Source: Nitriliruptoraceae bacterium (GTDB lineage: Bacteria; Actinomycetota; Nitriliruptoria; Nitriliruptorales; Nitriliruptoraceae). Taken from it: a DNA stretch of 5,166 bases. How positions within the stretch are numbered: position 1 is the stretch's first letter; each line of letters begins with the position of its first letter. The notes below the pieces were generated by a model. The model was not told where the DNA came from and ran no database searches. It worked only from the letters and a program-made list of their open reading frames with translations. The stretch lies in contig SKNP01000192.1 of assembly GCA_007120485.1 (NCBI GenBank), positions 1 through 5,166 on the forward strand, given 5' to 3'. The position numbers were made by a program, and so were the translations under genes. Below, piece after piece: positions 1-5,166 of the stretch.

Positions 1-55
1 AGGGTCGGTGGGGCCGGGGGGTCGGTGGGATCGGGCGGCGGCGTGCTGTGGGGAC

Positions 56-88
56 GGTCAGGCCCTCCCGCGAGGGGAGGGCCTGACC
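56..88 (-). terminator. Strong 14-bp stem-loop downstream of the histone-like gene
   Basis: Bases 56-69 and 75-88 are perfect reverse complements, giving a 14-bp GC-rich stem with a 5-base loop (GCGAG on the + strand). It lies about 145 bases past the stop of the leftward gene ending at 234. No run of U follows on either strand, so it is not a canonical intrinsic terminator. Such U-less hairpins are common at actinobacterial gene ends and may terminate transcription or protect the 3' end. It could equally serve a rightward-reading gene lying left of the window. Confidence 0.6.
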
Positions 89-130
89 GCGATCGGACCG
101 GTTCACCGCGGGAGAGAGCGGCGGCCGGCG

Positions 131-158
131 ACGGATCCGCAGGGAGCGGCGGATCCGT
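131..158 (-). terminator. 10-bp stem-loop, first large dyad after the histone-like gene
   Basis: Bases 131-140 (ACGGATCCGC) and 149-158 (GCGGATCCGT) are perfect reverse complements with an 8-base loop. The dyad sits 75 bases beyond the stop codon of the leftward gene and has no U-tract. A smaller hairpin (GCGCT-TTC-AGCGC, 190-202) lies between it and the stop. Together with the 56-88 stem this makes a tandem array of 3'-end structures. The role as terminator or RNA stabiliser is inferred. Confidence 0.45.
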
Positions 159-233
159 GGACCCCGGGGCCGACGAGGGAGCGTCGTCCGCGCTTTCAGC
201 GCATGGCCCGCGGGATCCTGGAGCTGCCGATCG

Positions 234-1028
234 TCAGCGGTCGGAGACGGCGTCGCCGACGGTCTCGGCGCTCTTGCGCGTCGAGGTGGCGGCCGCCTTG
301 ACCTGGCTCTTGGCGTTGTCGGCTTGCGGGGCGGCGGCCTCGGTCGCAGCGGTCCCGGTCTTGGCGACCGAGCTGGCCGCGGCCTTGACCTGGCTCTTGG
401 CGGTGTCGGCCTGCTTGGCGGCGGCTTCGGCGGCGACGGTCCCGGTCTTGGTGACCGAGCTGGCCGCGGCCTTGACCTGGCTCTTGGCGGTGTCGGCCTG
501 CTTGGCGGCGGCTTCGGCGGCGACGGTCCCGGTCTTGGTGACCGAGGTCAGCGCGGCCTTGAGCTGCGACCGGGTCGAGGAGGTCTGGTCGAGGACCTTG
601 GAGACCCGCTCGTCCTTGGTCACGACGTCGATGGCGTCGCGGCCGTCGGCGGCCTTGGTGTCGACGACCTTCTCGAAGCTGGACAGGTAGCGCTTCGCGT
701 CCGCGGTCACGCGGTCGCGCAGCTTGGCGAGCGACTCCTCGTCGCGGATGGTCTCGACGTGCTCGGGCAGCCGGCGGGCGAACCGGACGATGTCGCGGCT
801 GACGCCAGCGACCGCGTAGCCGGCGGTCTCGAGCAGCACGACCGGCTCACGCTCGAGCAGCGGCTTGGTGGCCGGCTGCTTCGCGGCGGTCTTCTTGGCT
901 CCGGTCTTCTTCGCGGCGGTCTTCTTGGCCGTCGCCTTGCCGGTGGTCTTGCCGCTCGTCTTGGCCGTGGACCGCTTGGCGGTCTTCTTCGCGGTGGTCT
1001 TGCCGGTGGTCTTCGCGGTGGTCGCCAT
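234..1028 (-). CDS. Histone H1-like, lysine-rich repeat protein (probable nucleoid-associated protein)
   Basis: This 264-residue protein starts at ATG 1028, chosen because AAGGAG lies 6 bases upstream; the frame stays open further upstream but without coding character. Three parts are visible. Residues 1-55 are a Lys/Thr/Ala tail with 16 lysines and a repeated AKKTAAKKTG-type decapeptide, as in bacterial histone H1-like proteins. Residues 57-148 are a mixed-charge, probably helical region (LLETAGYAVAGVSRDIVRF, then RRLPEHVETIRDE) that loosely recalls mycobacterial heparin-binding haemagglutinin (HBHA)-type proteins. Residues 162-248 are three 29-residue repeats rich in Ala, Lys and Gln, probably amphipathic helix. 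There is no signal peptide or membrane segment. The basic tail suggests non-specific nucleic-acid binding and chromosome compaction. Known HBHA proteins carry the lysine-rich part at the C-terminus, so the order here is reversed. The helical repeats also resemble group-3 LEA stress proteins, an alternative role. It appears to be a single-gene transcript with its own promoter. Confidence 0.85.
   Translation of the reverse strand: MATTAKTTGKTTAKKTAKRSTAKTSGKTTGKATAKKTAAKKTGAKKTAAKQPATKPLLEREPVVLLETAGYAVAGVSRDIVRFARRLPEHVETIRDEESLAKLRDRVTADAKRYLSSFEKVVDTKAADGRDAIDVVTKDERVSKVLDQTSSTRSQLKAALTSVTKTGTVAAEAAAKQADTAKSQVKAAASSVTKTGTVAAEAAAKQADTAKSQVKAAASSVAKTGTAATEAAAPQADNAKSQVKAAATSTRKSAETVGDAVSDR
285..545 (-). 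repeat. Three 87-bp in-frame tandem repeats within the histone-like gene
   Basis: Units 285-371, 372-458 and 459-545 each encode 29 residues (protein 162-248), with shared landmarks TKTGT, AAEAAA, QAD and AKSQVKAAA. Units 372-458 and 459-545 are identical at DNA level, and the exact match at period 87 runs over 366-459 against 453-546. The unit nearest the 3' end of the gene has diverged (for example KQADT became PQADN). A partial relic (SQLKAALT) precedes the array. The perfect pair points to recent duplication or gene conversion, so copy number may vary between strains. Confidence 0.9.
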
Positions 1029-1034
1029 GAGGGA

Positions 1035-1040
1035 CTCCTT
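1035..1040 (-). promoter_or_regulatory. Shine-Dalgarno site of the histone-like gene
   Basis: On the minus strand AAGGAG is followed by six bases (TCCCTC) and then ATG at 1028. This near-consensus site fixes the start of the gene and rejects the much longer upstream reading frame. Confidence 0.85.
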
Positions 1041-1102
1041 GGGGCGGTGGGGGAGGGACCGGAGGTTGGGGGATGGATCCGAGCGAGCGGGCGTCCGTCG
1101 GA

Positions 1103-1169
1103 TGGAGGGACGGAGCGGGAGCCGGGCACCCGACCGTTGAGGTCGGCTGCCACGAACCCCGTCCCTCCA
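1103..1169 (-). ncRNA. Nested two-stem structure in the 5' leader of the histone-like gene
   Basis: The outer stem is a perfect 11-bp inverted repeat, 1103-1113 (TGGAGGGACGG) with 1159-1169 (CCGTCCCTCCA). The inner stem pairs 1125-1135 with 1141-1151, 11 positions with one G-G mismatch, closed by a 5-base loop. An asymmetric internal loop (11 and 7 bases) separates them. The element lies in the transcript expected from the promoter at 1222-1250 and ends 75 bases before the start codon. It does not match a riboswitch family I can name. It could be a regulatory leader, a protein-binding site for autoregulation, or a stability element. The pairing is read from the sequence; the function is inferred. 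Confidence 0.5.
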
Positions 1170-1180
1170 CCGGACGAACG

Positions 1181-1196
1181 CCGGGTCTCTGCCCGG
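1181..1196 (-). other. Small GC hairpin in the leader, with a competing pairing
   Basis: CCGGG (1181-1185) pairs with CCCGG (1192-1196) around a 6-base loop. An alternative 7-bp pairing, 1167-1173 (CCACCGG) with 1193-1199 (CCGGTGG), uses the same bases and also overlaps the outer leader stem at 1159-1169. The folds therefore exclude one another, which could provide a switch. GC-rich DNA makes short dyads common, so this is tentative. Confidence 0.3.
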
Positions 1197-1214
1197 TGGG
1201 TTTGCTGGTGTGGT

Positions 1215-1256
1215 GCTTGCAAATGTACGCATTAGTGCTAGCAGGTGCAAGCGTAC
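1215..1256. promoter_or_regulatory. Interleaved inverted repeats over the promoter (candidate operator)
   Basis: GCTTGCA (1215-1221) is the reverse complement of TGCAAGC (1246-1252), and GTACGC (1225-1230) is the reverse complement of GCGTAC (1251-1256). The central GCTAGC (1237-1242) is itself palindromic. The outer arms overlap the -35 and lie next to the -10 and predicted start site. This suggests binding of a dimeric regulator or looping by two dimers. The regulator is unknown. Confidence 0.45.
1222..1250 (-). promoter_or_regulatory. Probable sigma-A-type promoter of the histone-like gene
   Basis: On the minus strand TTGCAC (1250-1245) and TACATT (1227-1222) are separated by exactly 17 bases, a good housekeeping -35/-10 arrangement for an actinobacterium (TANNNT type -10). 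They lie in the only AT-richer island of the left half. Transcription would start near 1215, giving a leader of about 187 bases before ATG 1028. No comparable pair was found for the plus strand in this island. Confidence 0.6.
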
Positions 1257-1316
1257 GGAGGGTCGAGCGCGGGATCGAGCGTCCATCGCTCGCGACGGCC
1301 TCCGACCACGCGCCGA

Positions 1317-1370
1317 CGCCGCACCGCCCGGTCGCGTGCTGGCGCCGCACCGCCCGGTCGCGTGCTGGCG
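1317..1370. repeat. 26-bp tandem direct repeat upstream of the histone-gene promoter
   Basis: Bases 1317-1344 match 1343-1370 exactly, 28 bases at a period of 26, so two adjacent copies. It sits in non-coding DNA between the histone-like promoter and the end of the gene at 1438. It could be a recent slippage duplication or a doubled protein-binding site. No terminal inverted repeats or mobile-element features surround it. Confidence 0.85.
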
Positions 1371-1371
1371 G

Positions 1372-1390
1372 TCGCGGATCGGGACCGCGA
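1372..1390 (-). terminator. Weak hairpin after the small leftward gene
   Basis: TCGCGG (1372-1377) pairs with CCGCGA (1385-1390) around a 7-base loop, about 50 bases past the stop at 1438. A competing 6-bp pairing (1368-1373 with 1383-1388) uses the same region. There is no U-tract. It may end the small gene's transcript before the promoter at 1222-1250, but short dyads of this size are frequent in DNA of this composition. Confidence 0.25.
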
Positions 1391-1437
1391 TCACGGACGC
1401 TCCGCCGGTGGTTGACGGCCGCGGGCCTGGTGGTGCG

Positions 1438-1848
1438 TCAGCTGGCGCCGGCGTGCAGTTCGAGCTCCGCGGCCAGCACGTACCGCACGGGTCCCATCCG
1501 CAGATCGAACACCCGCACGGCCCGCTCGGCGAGATCCGCCCACCAGTCGGGGTCCGTGCGGCGCAGCTCCATCGGCACCAGCACGTCCACGTGCCCACCG
1601 CCCGGTGCCCCGGCCACGCCGACCACCCGGTAGCCCGTGGTGATCAGCTCATCGGCGTCGACGGGCAGCAGCCCGGGCCGACCGACCGAGACGGTCAGGG
1701 TGCGTCCGAGGGGTGCCGGGGGCAGGGTGCTGACCCAACGCCGATCGGTCGCCGGGAGGCGTGCGAGCACGGCCATCTCGGTGACGGCGACGGGGGGAGG
1801 GGACACCACGACCTCGCGTTCGGTGGGTGAGCCCGAGCATCCTCGCAC
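1438..1848 (-). CDS. Small protein of unknown function
   Basis: The frame encodes 136 residues from GTG 1848, with strongly GC-biased third positions through its body, which supports real coding. No family is recognised. Visible features are a proline-rich N-terminal part (about 16-48), a hydrophobic/beta-like stretch GYRVVGVAGAPGGGHVDVLV (72-91), a WW pair (102-103) in an acidic/basic helix-like segment, and RYVLAAELELH near the end. There is no signal peptide or membrane helix, so a cytoplasmic protein is likely. The start is uncertain. GTG 1848 has GAGG five bases upstream, but the first dozen codons are less GC-biased, and GTG 1806 (residue 15) also has GAGG five bases upstream; ATG at residue 25 (1776) is another option. 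The gene is divergent from the dehydrogenase-like gene at 1960. Confidence 0.7.
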   Translation of the reverse strand: MRGCSGSPTEREVVVSPPPVAVTEMAVLARLPATDRRWVSTLPPAPLGRTLTVSVGRPGLLPVDADELITTGYRVVGVAGAPGGGHVDVLVPMELRRTDPDWWADLAERAVRVFDLRMGPVRYVLAAELELHAGAS

Positions 1849-1959
1849 CCCGCCCTCACATCGTCACGCACCCGCGACCGCGGAGGGCTGGCCCCGACGG
1901 TGCGTCCACCGCCCCCGCGCTCGGGCATCCTGTGCGGTCCCGACCGAAAGACCTCGCTC

Positions 1960-3081
1960 GTGGCCACCGTCCTGCTCATCGGTATCGCCGGCACCATCGG
2001 ACAGCTGCTCGCCGAGTCGCTGCACCGTGAGGGCCACCGCGTGCTGGGTGCGAGCCGCGATCCCGAGCTGGCACGCATCCGGCTGGCCGATCACCCCGCT
2101 GGTGACGAGGTGGAGCTGCGCCAACTGCCGGCGTCATCGGCCACGTCCGGGGACCTCGCGGTGCTCGTCGCCGAGGCTGACGTGGTCGTCAACGCCGCCG
2201 GGGCCGCCGGTGGGCTCGGTATCCGTCTGGCCGACGCGGCGGTCCGCGCCGGTCGACCGCTGCTCGACGTCGAACCGGAGCAACCCCACATCGCGGCGGT
2301 GTTCGACGGCCATCACCTCGACGCGTCGGCGGCGAACGTCGCGCTCGTCCCGGGTGCGGGGCTGCAGCATGCGATCGGCGACGCGCTGGTGGCGCTCGCG
2401 GCGGCGACGGTGGCACTGCCCGCCGAGGCCCATGTCGCCTACACCTTCCCGGACCGGGGCGCCACGCTGGCCCGGGCGTCGGCCGGACGGCGCCGCAGCG
2501 CGGCCGAGGCGCTGGGTCACCCGGTCGAGTCGCTGGTGCGTGGCGATCGCACCGACGACCACCCCGGCGAGGCGCGACGGCTGGCCTGGTTCCCCCGACC
2601 GGTGGGCCCGTCCCACGCGGCCGCGATCGGGGGCGGGGAGGTGAGGTCCGTGCCGAGCCATCTTCCCGAGCTGCGGACGGTGCGCACCTACCTCGCCGTC
2701 CCGACGTGGCGGGCGGAGCTGCTGCAGGCGGCCGCGAACCTCGCCCGCTACGACCGGACGCGCCGGATGGTCGCGCGTCGCCTGGAGCGTGACCGTCGCG
2801 CCTTCGGGCCGGCGGTCCGTCGGACGACGAGGTGGGGTTGCGTCGCCGAGGTCGAGGGAGCGGACGGGGTCGCGCGGGCCTGGGCCTACGGCCACGATCC
2901 GTACGCGCTCACCGCCGCGACGGTGGCGGTGCTCGCCGACGCCGTGCTCGCGGCAGCAGGCGGCGATGGGCCGGCCGGTGTGCTCGCGCCGTCGCAGGTG
3001 CTCGACCCGCGGGAGCTGCTCGACCGGCTGACGGAACGGACCGATGCCCGGTGGTCGCGGAAGGTCCCCGACCGGGGCTGA
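1960..3081 (+). CDS. Saccharopine dehydrogenase-like NAD(P)-binding protein
   Basis: The 373-residue protein opens directly with a Rossmann fold: VLLIG then GIAGTIG (8-14), the dinucleotide-binding glycine motif. Ser32-Arg33 at the end of the second strand suggests NADP preference. ADVVVNAAGAAG (73-84), an AAVRAGRPLLDVE segment (93-105) and VPGAGLQHAIGDAL (130-143) match the order seen in the saccharopine dehydrogenase NADP-domain family and its enoyl-reductase-like relatives. Near the C-terminus, a GHDPYALTAATVAVLA segment and GVLAP are also family-like. The substrate cannot be told; lysine-pathway function is unlikely to follow from the name alone. GTG 1960 is preferred because the fold begins there. 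An in-frame GTG at 1900 would add 20 proline-rich, poorly coding residues. The ribosome site at 1960 is weak (GAAAG upstream), so the start is moderately sure. The protein looks soluble and full length. Confidence 0.85.
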   Translation: MATVLLIGIAGTIGQLLAESLHREGHRVLGASRDPELARIRLADHPAGDEVELRQLPASSATSGDLAVLVAEADVVVNAAGAAGGLGIRLADAAVRAGRPLLDVEPEQPHIAAVFDGHHLDASAANVALVPGAGLQHAIGDALVALAAATVALPAEAHVAYTFPDRGATLARASAGRRRSAAEALGHPVESLVRGDRTDDHPGEARRLAWFPRPVGPSHAAAIGGGEVRSVPSHLPELRTVRTYLAVPTWRAELLQAAANLARYDRTRRMVARRLERDRRAFGPAVRRTTRWGCVAEVEGADGVARAWAYGHDPYALTAATVAVLADAVLAAAGGDGPAGVLAPSQVLDPRELLDRLTERTDARWSRKVPDRG

Positions 3082-3176
3082 GCGCGGCGCTGGCACACCG
3101 ACGGGCGACGCTGGACAACGACCGACGGTCGGGGGCGTGGCTCCGGTACGGTCGCGTCGACCTGAGGTCCCGATCC

Positions 3177-3180
3177 GGAG
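3177..3180 (+). promoter_or_regulatory. Shine-Dalgarno site deciding the start at 3187
   Basis: GGAG is followed by six bases (TGCCCC) and then GTG at 3187. This supports the GTG start of the small membrane-anchored protein. Confidence 0.7.
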
Positions 3181-3186
3181 TGCCCC

Positions 3187-3768
3187 GTGAGTAGGAACCC
3201 CGACCTGCGCGACCGCGCCGGCGATCTGCGCGACGAGGCGTTGTCGCGGTTGCACGACCTGGAGGACGAGCTCCCGGTCGACGTCGACGACCTCACCGAA
3301 CGGGGTCGCCGGGGGGTGCGGCACGCTCGCATCGGTGTCTGGCAGGTGGTGCAGGCGCTCGGCACGTTGCTGCTGGTGGTCCCGCGGATGCTCGTGCGAG
3401 GCCTCGGCCTGCTGAGCGAGGCCCTGGATGAGCTGGTGGGTCGCAGTGCGGACGTGTCCGAGCGCGTCAAGGACGTGGCCGACCGCATGCCCGACTCCCG
3501 CCGCACGCGGCGCCGAGGTGTCGTCCGTCGGGCCGGCTGGGTCGGGGTCGGTTTCCTCGGAGGACTCGCCGCCGGGTGGACCCTCGCGAGCCGGCGCGCG
3601 CCGATGGTGACCTACGAGGCGCCCCAGCCGCCGGTCGGGACGGCCCGTGTCGAGGGCCCGCCGACCGACGAGCTCCCGGCCGTCGACGCCGGGTCGGTGT
3701 CGGGGAACGGGTCGTCGGCTACGGATGAAGCGGCGGACGATGCCGAGGTGGACGAGGGCTCCAGGTGA
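3187..3768 (+). CDS. Small single-pass membrane-associated protein of unknown function
   Basis: The protein has 193 residues and starts with GTG 3187 behind a clear GGAG. The N-terminus (1-45) is charged, with heptad-like Leu/Asp/Arg spacing. Residues 49-76 form a moderately hydrophobic stretch (VVQALGTLLLVVPRML) that may be amphipathic or membrane-embedded. A basic cluster (RRTRRRGVVRR, 105-115) precedes a short Gly/Ala-rich hydrophobic segment, 117-135, the best candidate membrane helix. By the positive-inside rule the basic side would be cytoplasmic. The C-terminal tail (about 155-193) is acidic, Ser/Gly/Asp-rich and probably disordered. The plan recalls small YtxH-like envelope proteins, but no family is recognised. 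Its TGA stop overlaps the helicase start (GTGA), suggesting translational coupling. The gap to the gene upstream is 105 bases, with no clear terminator or promoter seen. Confidence 0.75.
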   Translation: MSRNPDLRDRAGDLRDEALSRLHDLEDELPVDVDDLTERGRRGVRHARIGVWQVVQALGTLLLVVPRMLVRGLGLLSEALDELVGRSADVSERVKDVADRMPDSRRTRRRGVVRRAGWVGVGFLGGLAAGWTLASRRAPMVTYEAPQPPVGTARVEGPPTDELPAVDAGSVSGNGSSATDEAADDAEVDEGSR

Positions 3769-5166
3769 CCGACGGGCTGCTCGCCACCGGCGAGCAGCTC
3801 ACCGGCGAGGTGGTCGGCGTCCTCTACACCGACCCCGCCACCGGGTTCGGCGTGATCGAGCTGGAACAGCAGATCGGTGGGGGCGCTCGCTGTGTCGGGC
3901 CCCTCGCCGACCTCGTGGAGGGCATGGCGGTCACCCTCGTCGGTCGCTGGACCGACCATCCCCGCCACGGCGAGACCTTCGACGCCCTGTACTACGAGCA
4001 GGTCACCCCGAGCACCGCGGCGGGTCTACGGGACCTGCTGGCCAGTCCGCAGTTCGAGGGCGTGCCGGCGTGGGCGCGGGACCGTGTCATCACCACGTTC
4101 GGGTCGGGCGCTGGTCGCGTGATCGAGCACGAACCCCAGCGGCTCGAGGCCGAGGCGGGTCTGGAGCCGGAGGACGCGGCCGAACTGCACCGTCGGTTCA
4201 CCGCTGGGCAGGCGCTCGCCCAGCTCGTGCGCCTGGTCGAGCCGGTCCGCTGGCCGATGGCGGCGGTCCGGGCGGCGCACGCCCGGTTCGGTGAGGACGC
4301 GGTCACGCTGGCGCGCGAGGATCCGTACCGCCTGCTGGCCGCCGACCGGCTGGGGTTCGCGCACGTCGATGCGTTGGCACGCCACCTCGGCGTCGACCCG
4401 CTGGACCCGCGACGTCTGGCGGCGGCGGCCCGCGCTGCGGTGGCGGACGCCCGCCAGCGCGATGGCCACCAGCACCTGCCTCGTGGCGATGCGGAGGCTG
4501 CGGCCGCCCGGCTGCTCGGGGTCGATCGGCTGGTCGCTGCCGACGCGGTGACCACCGCCCTCAAGGAGGGGACGCTCGAGGCCGACCAGGTCGACGGCCA
4601 CGAGGTCGTCGCCCCGGGACCGGCGTTCGCGGTGGAACGCAACCTGGCGGACGACCTCGCCCGCCTGCTGCAGGCGACCGGGTCGCGGTTGCAGCCGCAC
4701 GCGGACGGTCTGACCCTGGCGGGTGACCTCACCGACGGGCAACGCGCCGCCGTGCAGACGGTGTTCGACTCGCCGGTGTCGATGCTCACCGGTGGTCCGG
4801 GGACCGGCAAGACCCGCACGGTCCACGAGGTGGTGCGCGAAGCCACCGCCGCCGGCCTGGAGGTCGCACTGTGTGCCCCCACCGGCCGCGCCGCCAAGCG
4901 GCTGGAGGAACTGGTCGGTCGGTCGGCCAGCACCGTGCACCGGTTGCTGGAGGCTCGCCCCACCGGCGATGGCGGGTTCACGTTCCGACGGGGACGCGAG
5001 GAGCCGCTGCCCCACGACCTGGTGGTGGTCGACGAGGTGTCGATGTGCGACACCTGGTTGGCCAGCCGGCTGGTCGCCGCGGTCGAAAGTGGCAGCCACC
5101 TGCTGCTGGTCGGCGATGCCGATCAGCTGCCGTCGGTCGGTCCCGGCGACGTCGCCCGCGATCTGG
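3765..5166 (+). CDS. recD2: RecD2-family ATP-dependent DNA helicase (SF1B), 3' end cut by the window
   Basis: The frame runs from GTG 3765 to the window edge, 467 residues. GAGGG lies six bases upstream, and the start overlaps the previous stop as GTGA. Residues 12-82 form the RecD2 N-terminal OB/SH3-like domain (GEVVGVLYTDPATGFGVIEL; then GRWTDHPRHGETF). A helical region follows, including EDPYRL and an LGVDP segment. The helicase core then shows DGQRAAV (motif 0/Q region), Walker A GGPGTGKT (343-350), motif Ia APTGRAAKR (371-379), Walker B DEVSM (423-427) and motif III GDADQLPSVGPG (450-461). RecD2 proteins unwind DNA 5' to 3' using ATP and act in repair without RecBC. Family members run about 700-850 residues, so motifs IV-VI and the C-terminal domain lie beyond the window. 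The region equivalent to the first helix-hairpin-helix (about 97-113, FEGVPAWARDRVITTFG) lacks the usual GIGP, so it is divergent. Alternative: a close RecD-like paralogue. Confidence 0.93.
   Translation, partial: MTDGLLATGEQLTGEVVGVLYTDPATGFGVIELEQQIGGGARCVGPLADLVEGMAVTLVGRWTDHPRHGETFDALYYEQVTPSTAAGLRDLLASPQFEGVPAWARDRVITTFGSGAGRVIEHEPQRLEAEAGLEPEDAAELHRRFTAGQALAQLVRLVEPVRWPMAAVRAAHARFGEDAVTLAREDPYRLLAADRLGFAHVDALARHLGVDPLDPRRLAAAARAAVADARQRDGHQHLPRGDAEAAAARLLGVDRLVAADAVTTALKEGTLEADQVDGHEVVAPGPAFAVERNLADDLARLLQATGSRLQPHADGLTLAGDLTDGQRAAVQTVFDSPVSMLTGGPGTGKTRTVHEVVREATAAGLEVALCAPTGRAAKRLEELVGRSASTVHRLLEARPTGDGGFTFRRGREEPLPHDLVVVDEVSMCDTWLASRLVAAVESGSHLLLVGDADQLPSVGPGDVARDL

Noticed and set aside
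2..29. GGGTCGGTGGG repeated twice (period 17) at the left edge
   Set aside because: It is a short G-rich repeat with no CDS context in the window; too little to call a feature.
324..1235. Long plus-strand frame rich in Gly/Leu opposite the histone-like gene
   Set aside because: It mirrors the 87-bp repeats of the minus-strand gene; its low-complexity composition comes from antisense reading of Lys/Ala codons, and there is no ribosome site or family-like motif.
1029..1598. Upstream extension of the histone-like frame to 1598
   Set aside because: It crosses the promoter and leader, overlaps the coding-biased gene ending at 1438, and lacks GC-biased third positions; AAGGAG at ATG 1028 fixes the start.
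3112..3152. Possible promoter (TGGACA and TACGGT) before the gene at 3187
   Set aside because: The two hexamers are 29 bases apart, too far for a normal promoter, and no better -35 is present.
2134..3324. 396-codon minus-strand frame across the dehydrogenase-like gene
   Set aside because: It lies antisense to a protein with a clear Rossmann motif, is Arg/Pro-rich, and runs over the next gene's start.
3992..5099. Two long minus-strand frames opposite recD2
   Set aside because: Both are antisense to unmistakable helicase motifs and are Arg/Ser- or Gln/Arg-rich shadows typical of GC-rich DNA.
1..5166. CRISPR array, tRNA, rRNA or insertion sequence
   Set aside because: No spaced identical repeats of CRISPR type, no tRNA-like cloverleaf, no rRNA-like stretch and no transposase were seen.

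Overview
The window is very GC-rich, with GC-rich third codon positions and frequent GTG starts. It carries a lysine/alanine-rich histone-like protein and a RecD2-type helicase. Together these suggest a high-GC actinobacterium; the class cannot be fixed from this sequence, though deep-branching groups such as Nitriliruptoria would fit. This placement is an inference.

Left part (1-1437), transcribed leftwards: one gene (234-1028) encodes a histone H1-like protein with a basic lysine-rich N-terminal tail, a helical middle and a C-terminal array of 29-residue repeats. Two strong dyads (131-158 and 56-88) follow it and probably end or protect the transcript. Upstream lies a gene-free stretch of about 400 bases. 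It holds a good Shine-Dalgarno site, a nested two-stem leader structure (1103-1169), a well-spaced -35/-10 pair (1222-1250) inside interleaved inverted repeats, and a 26-bp tandem duplication (1317-1370).

Middle part: a small gene of unknown function (1438-1848, minus strand) is divergent from the rightward genes, with only about 110 bases between the starts.

Right part (1960-5166), transcribed rightwards: a saccharopine-dehydrogenase-like NAD(P)-binding protein (1960-3081), a small basic protein with one predicted membrane segment and an acidic tail (3187-3768), and a RecD2-family SF1B helicase. The helicase starts on a GTGA overlap at 3765 and is cut by the window end after motif III. The last two genes look translationally coupled. 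The first is 105 bases upstream and may or may not be co-transcribed. No shared pathway is evident among the three.

The least ordinary feature is the control region of the histone-like gene: promoter with dyads, long leader and nested stem-loop. It may be an undescribed autoregulatory or RNA element. No complete new multi-gene system is supported here.
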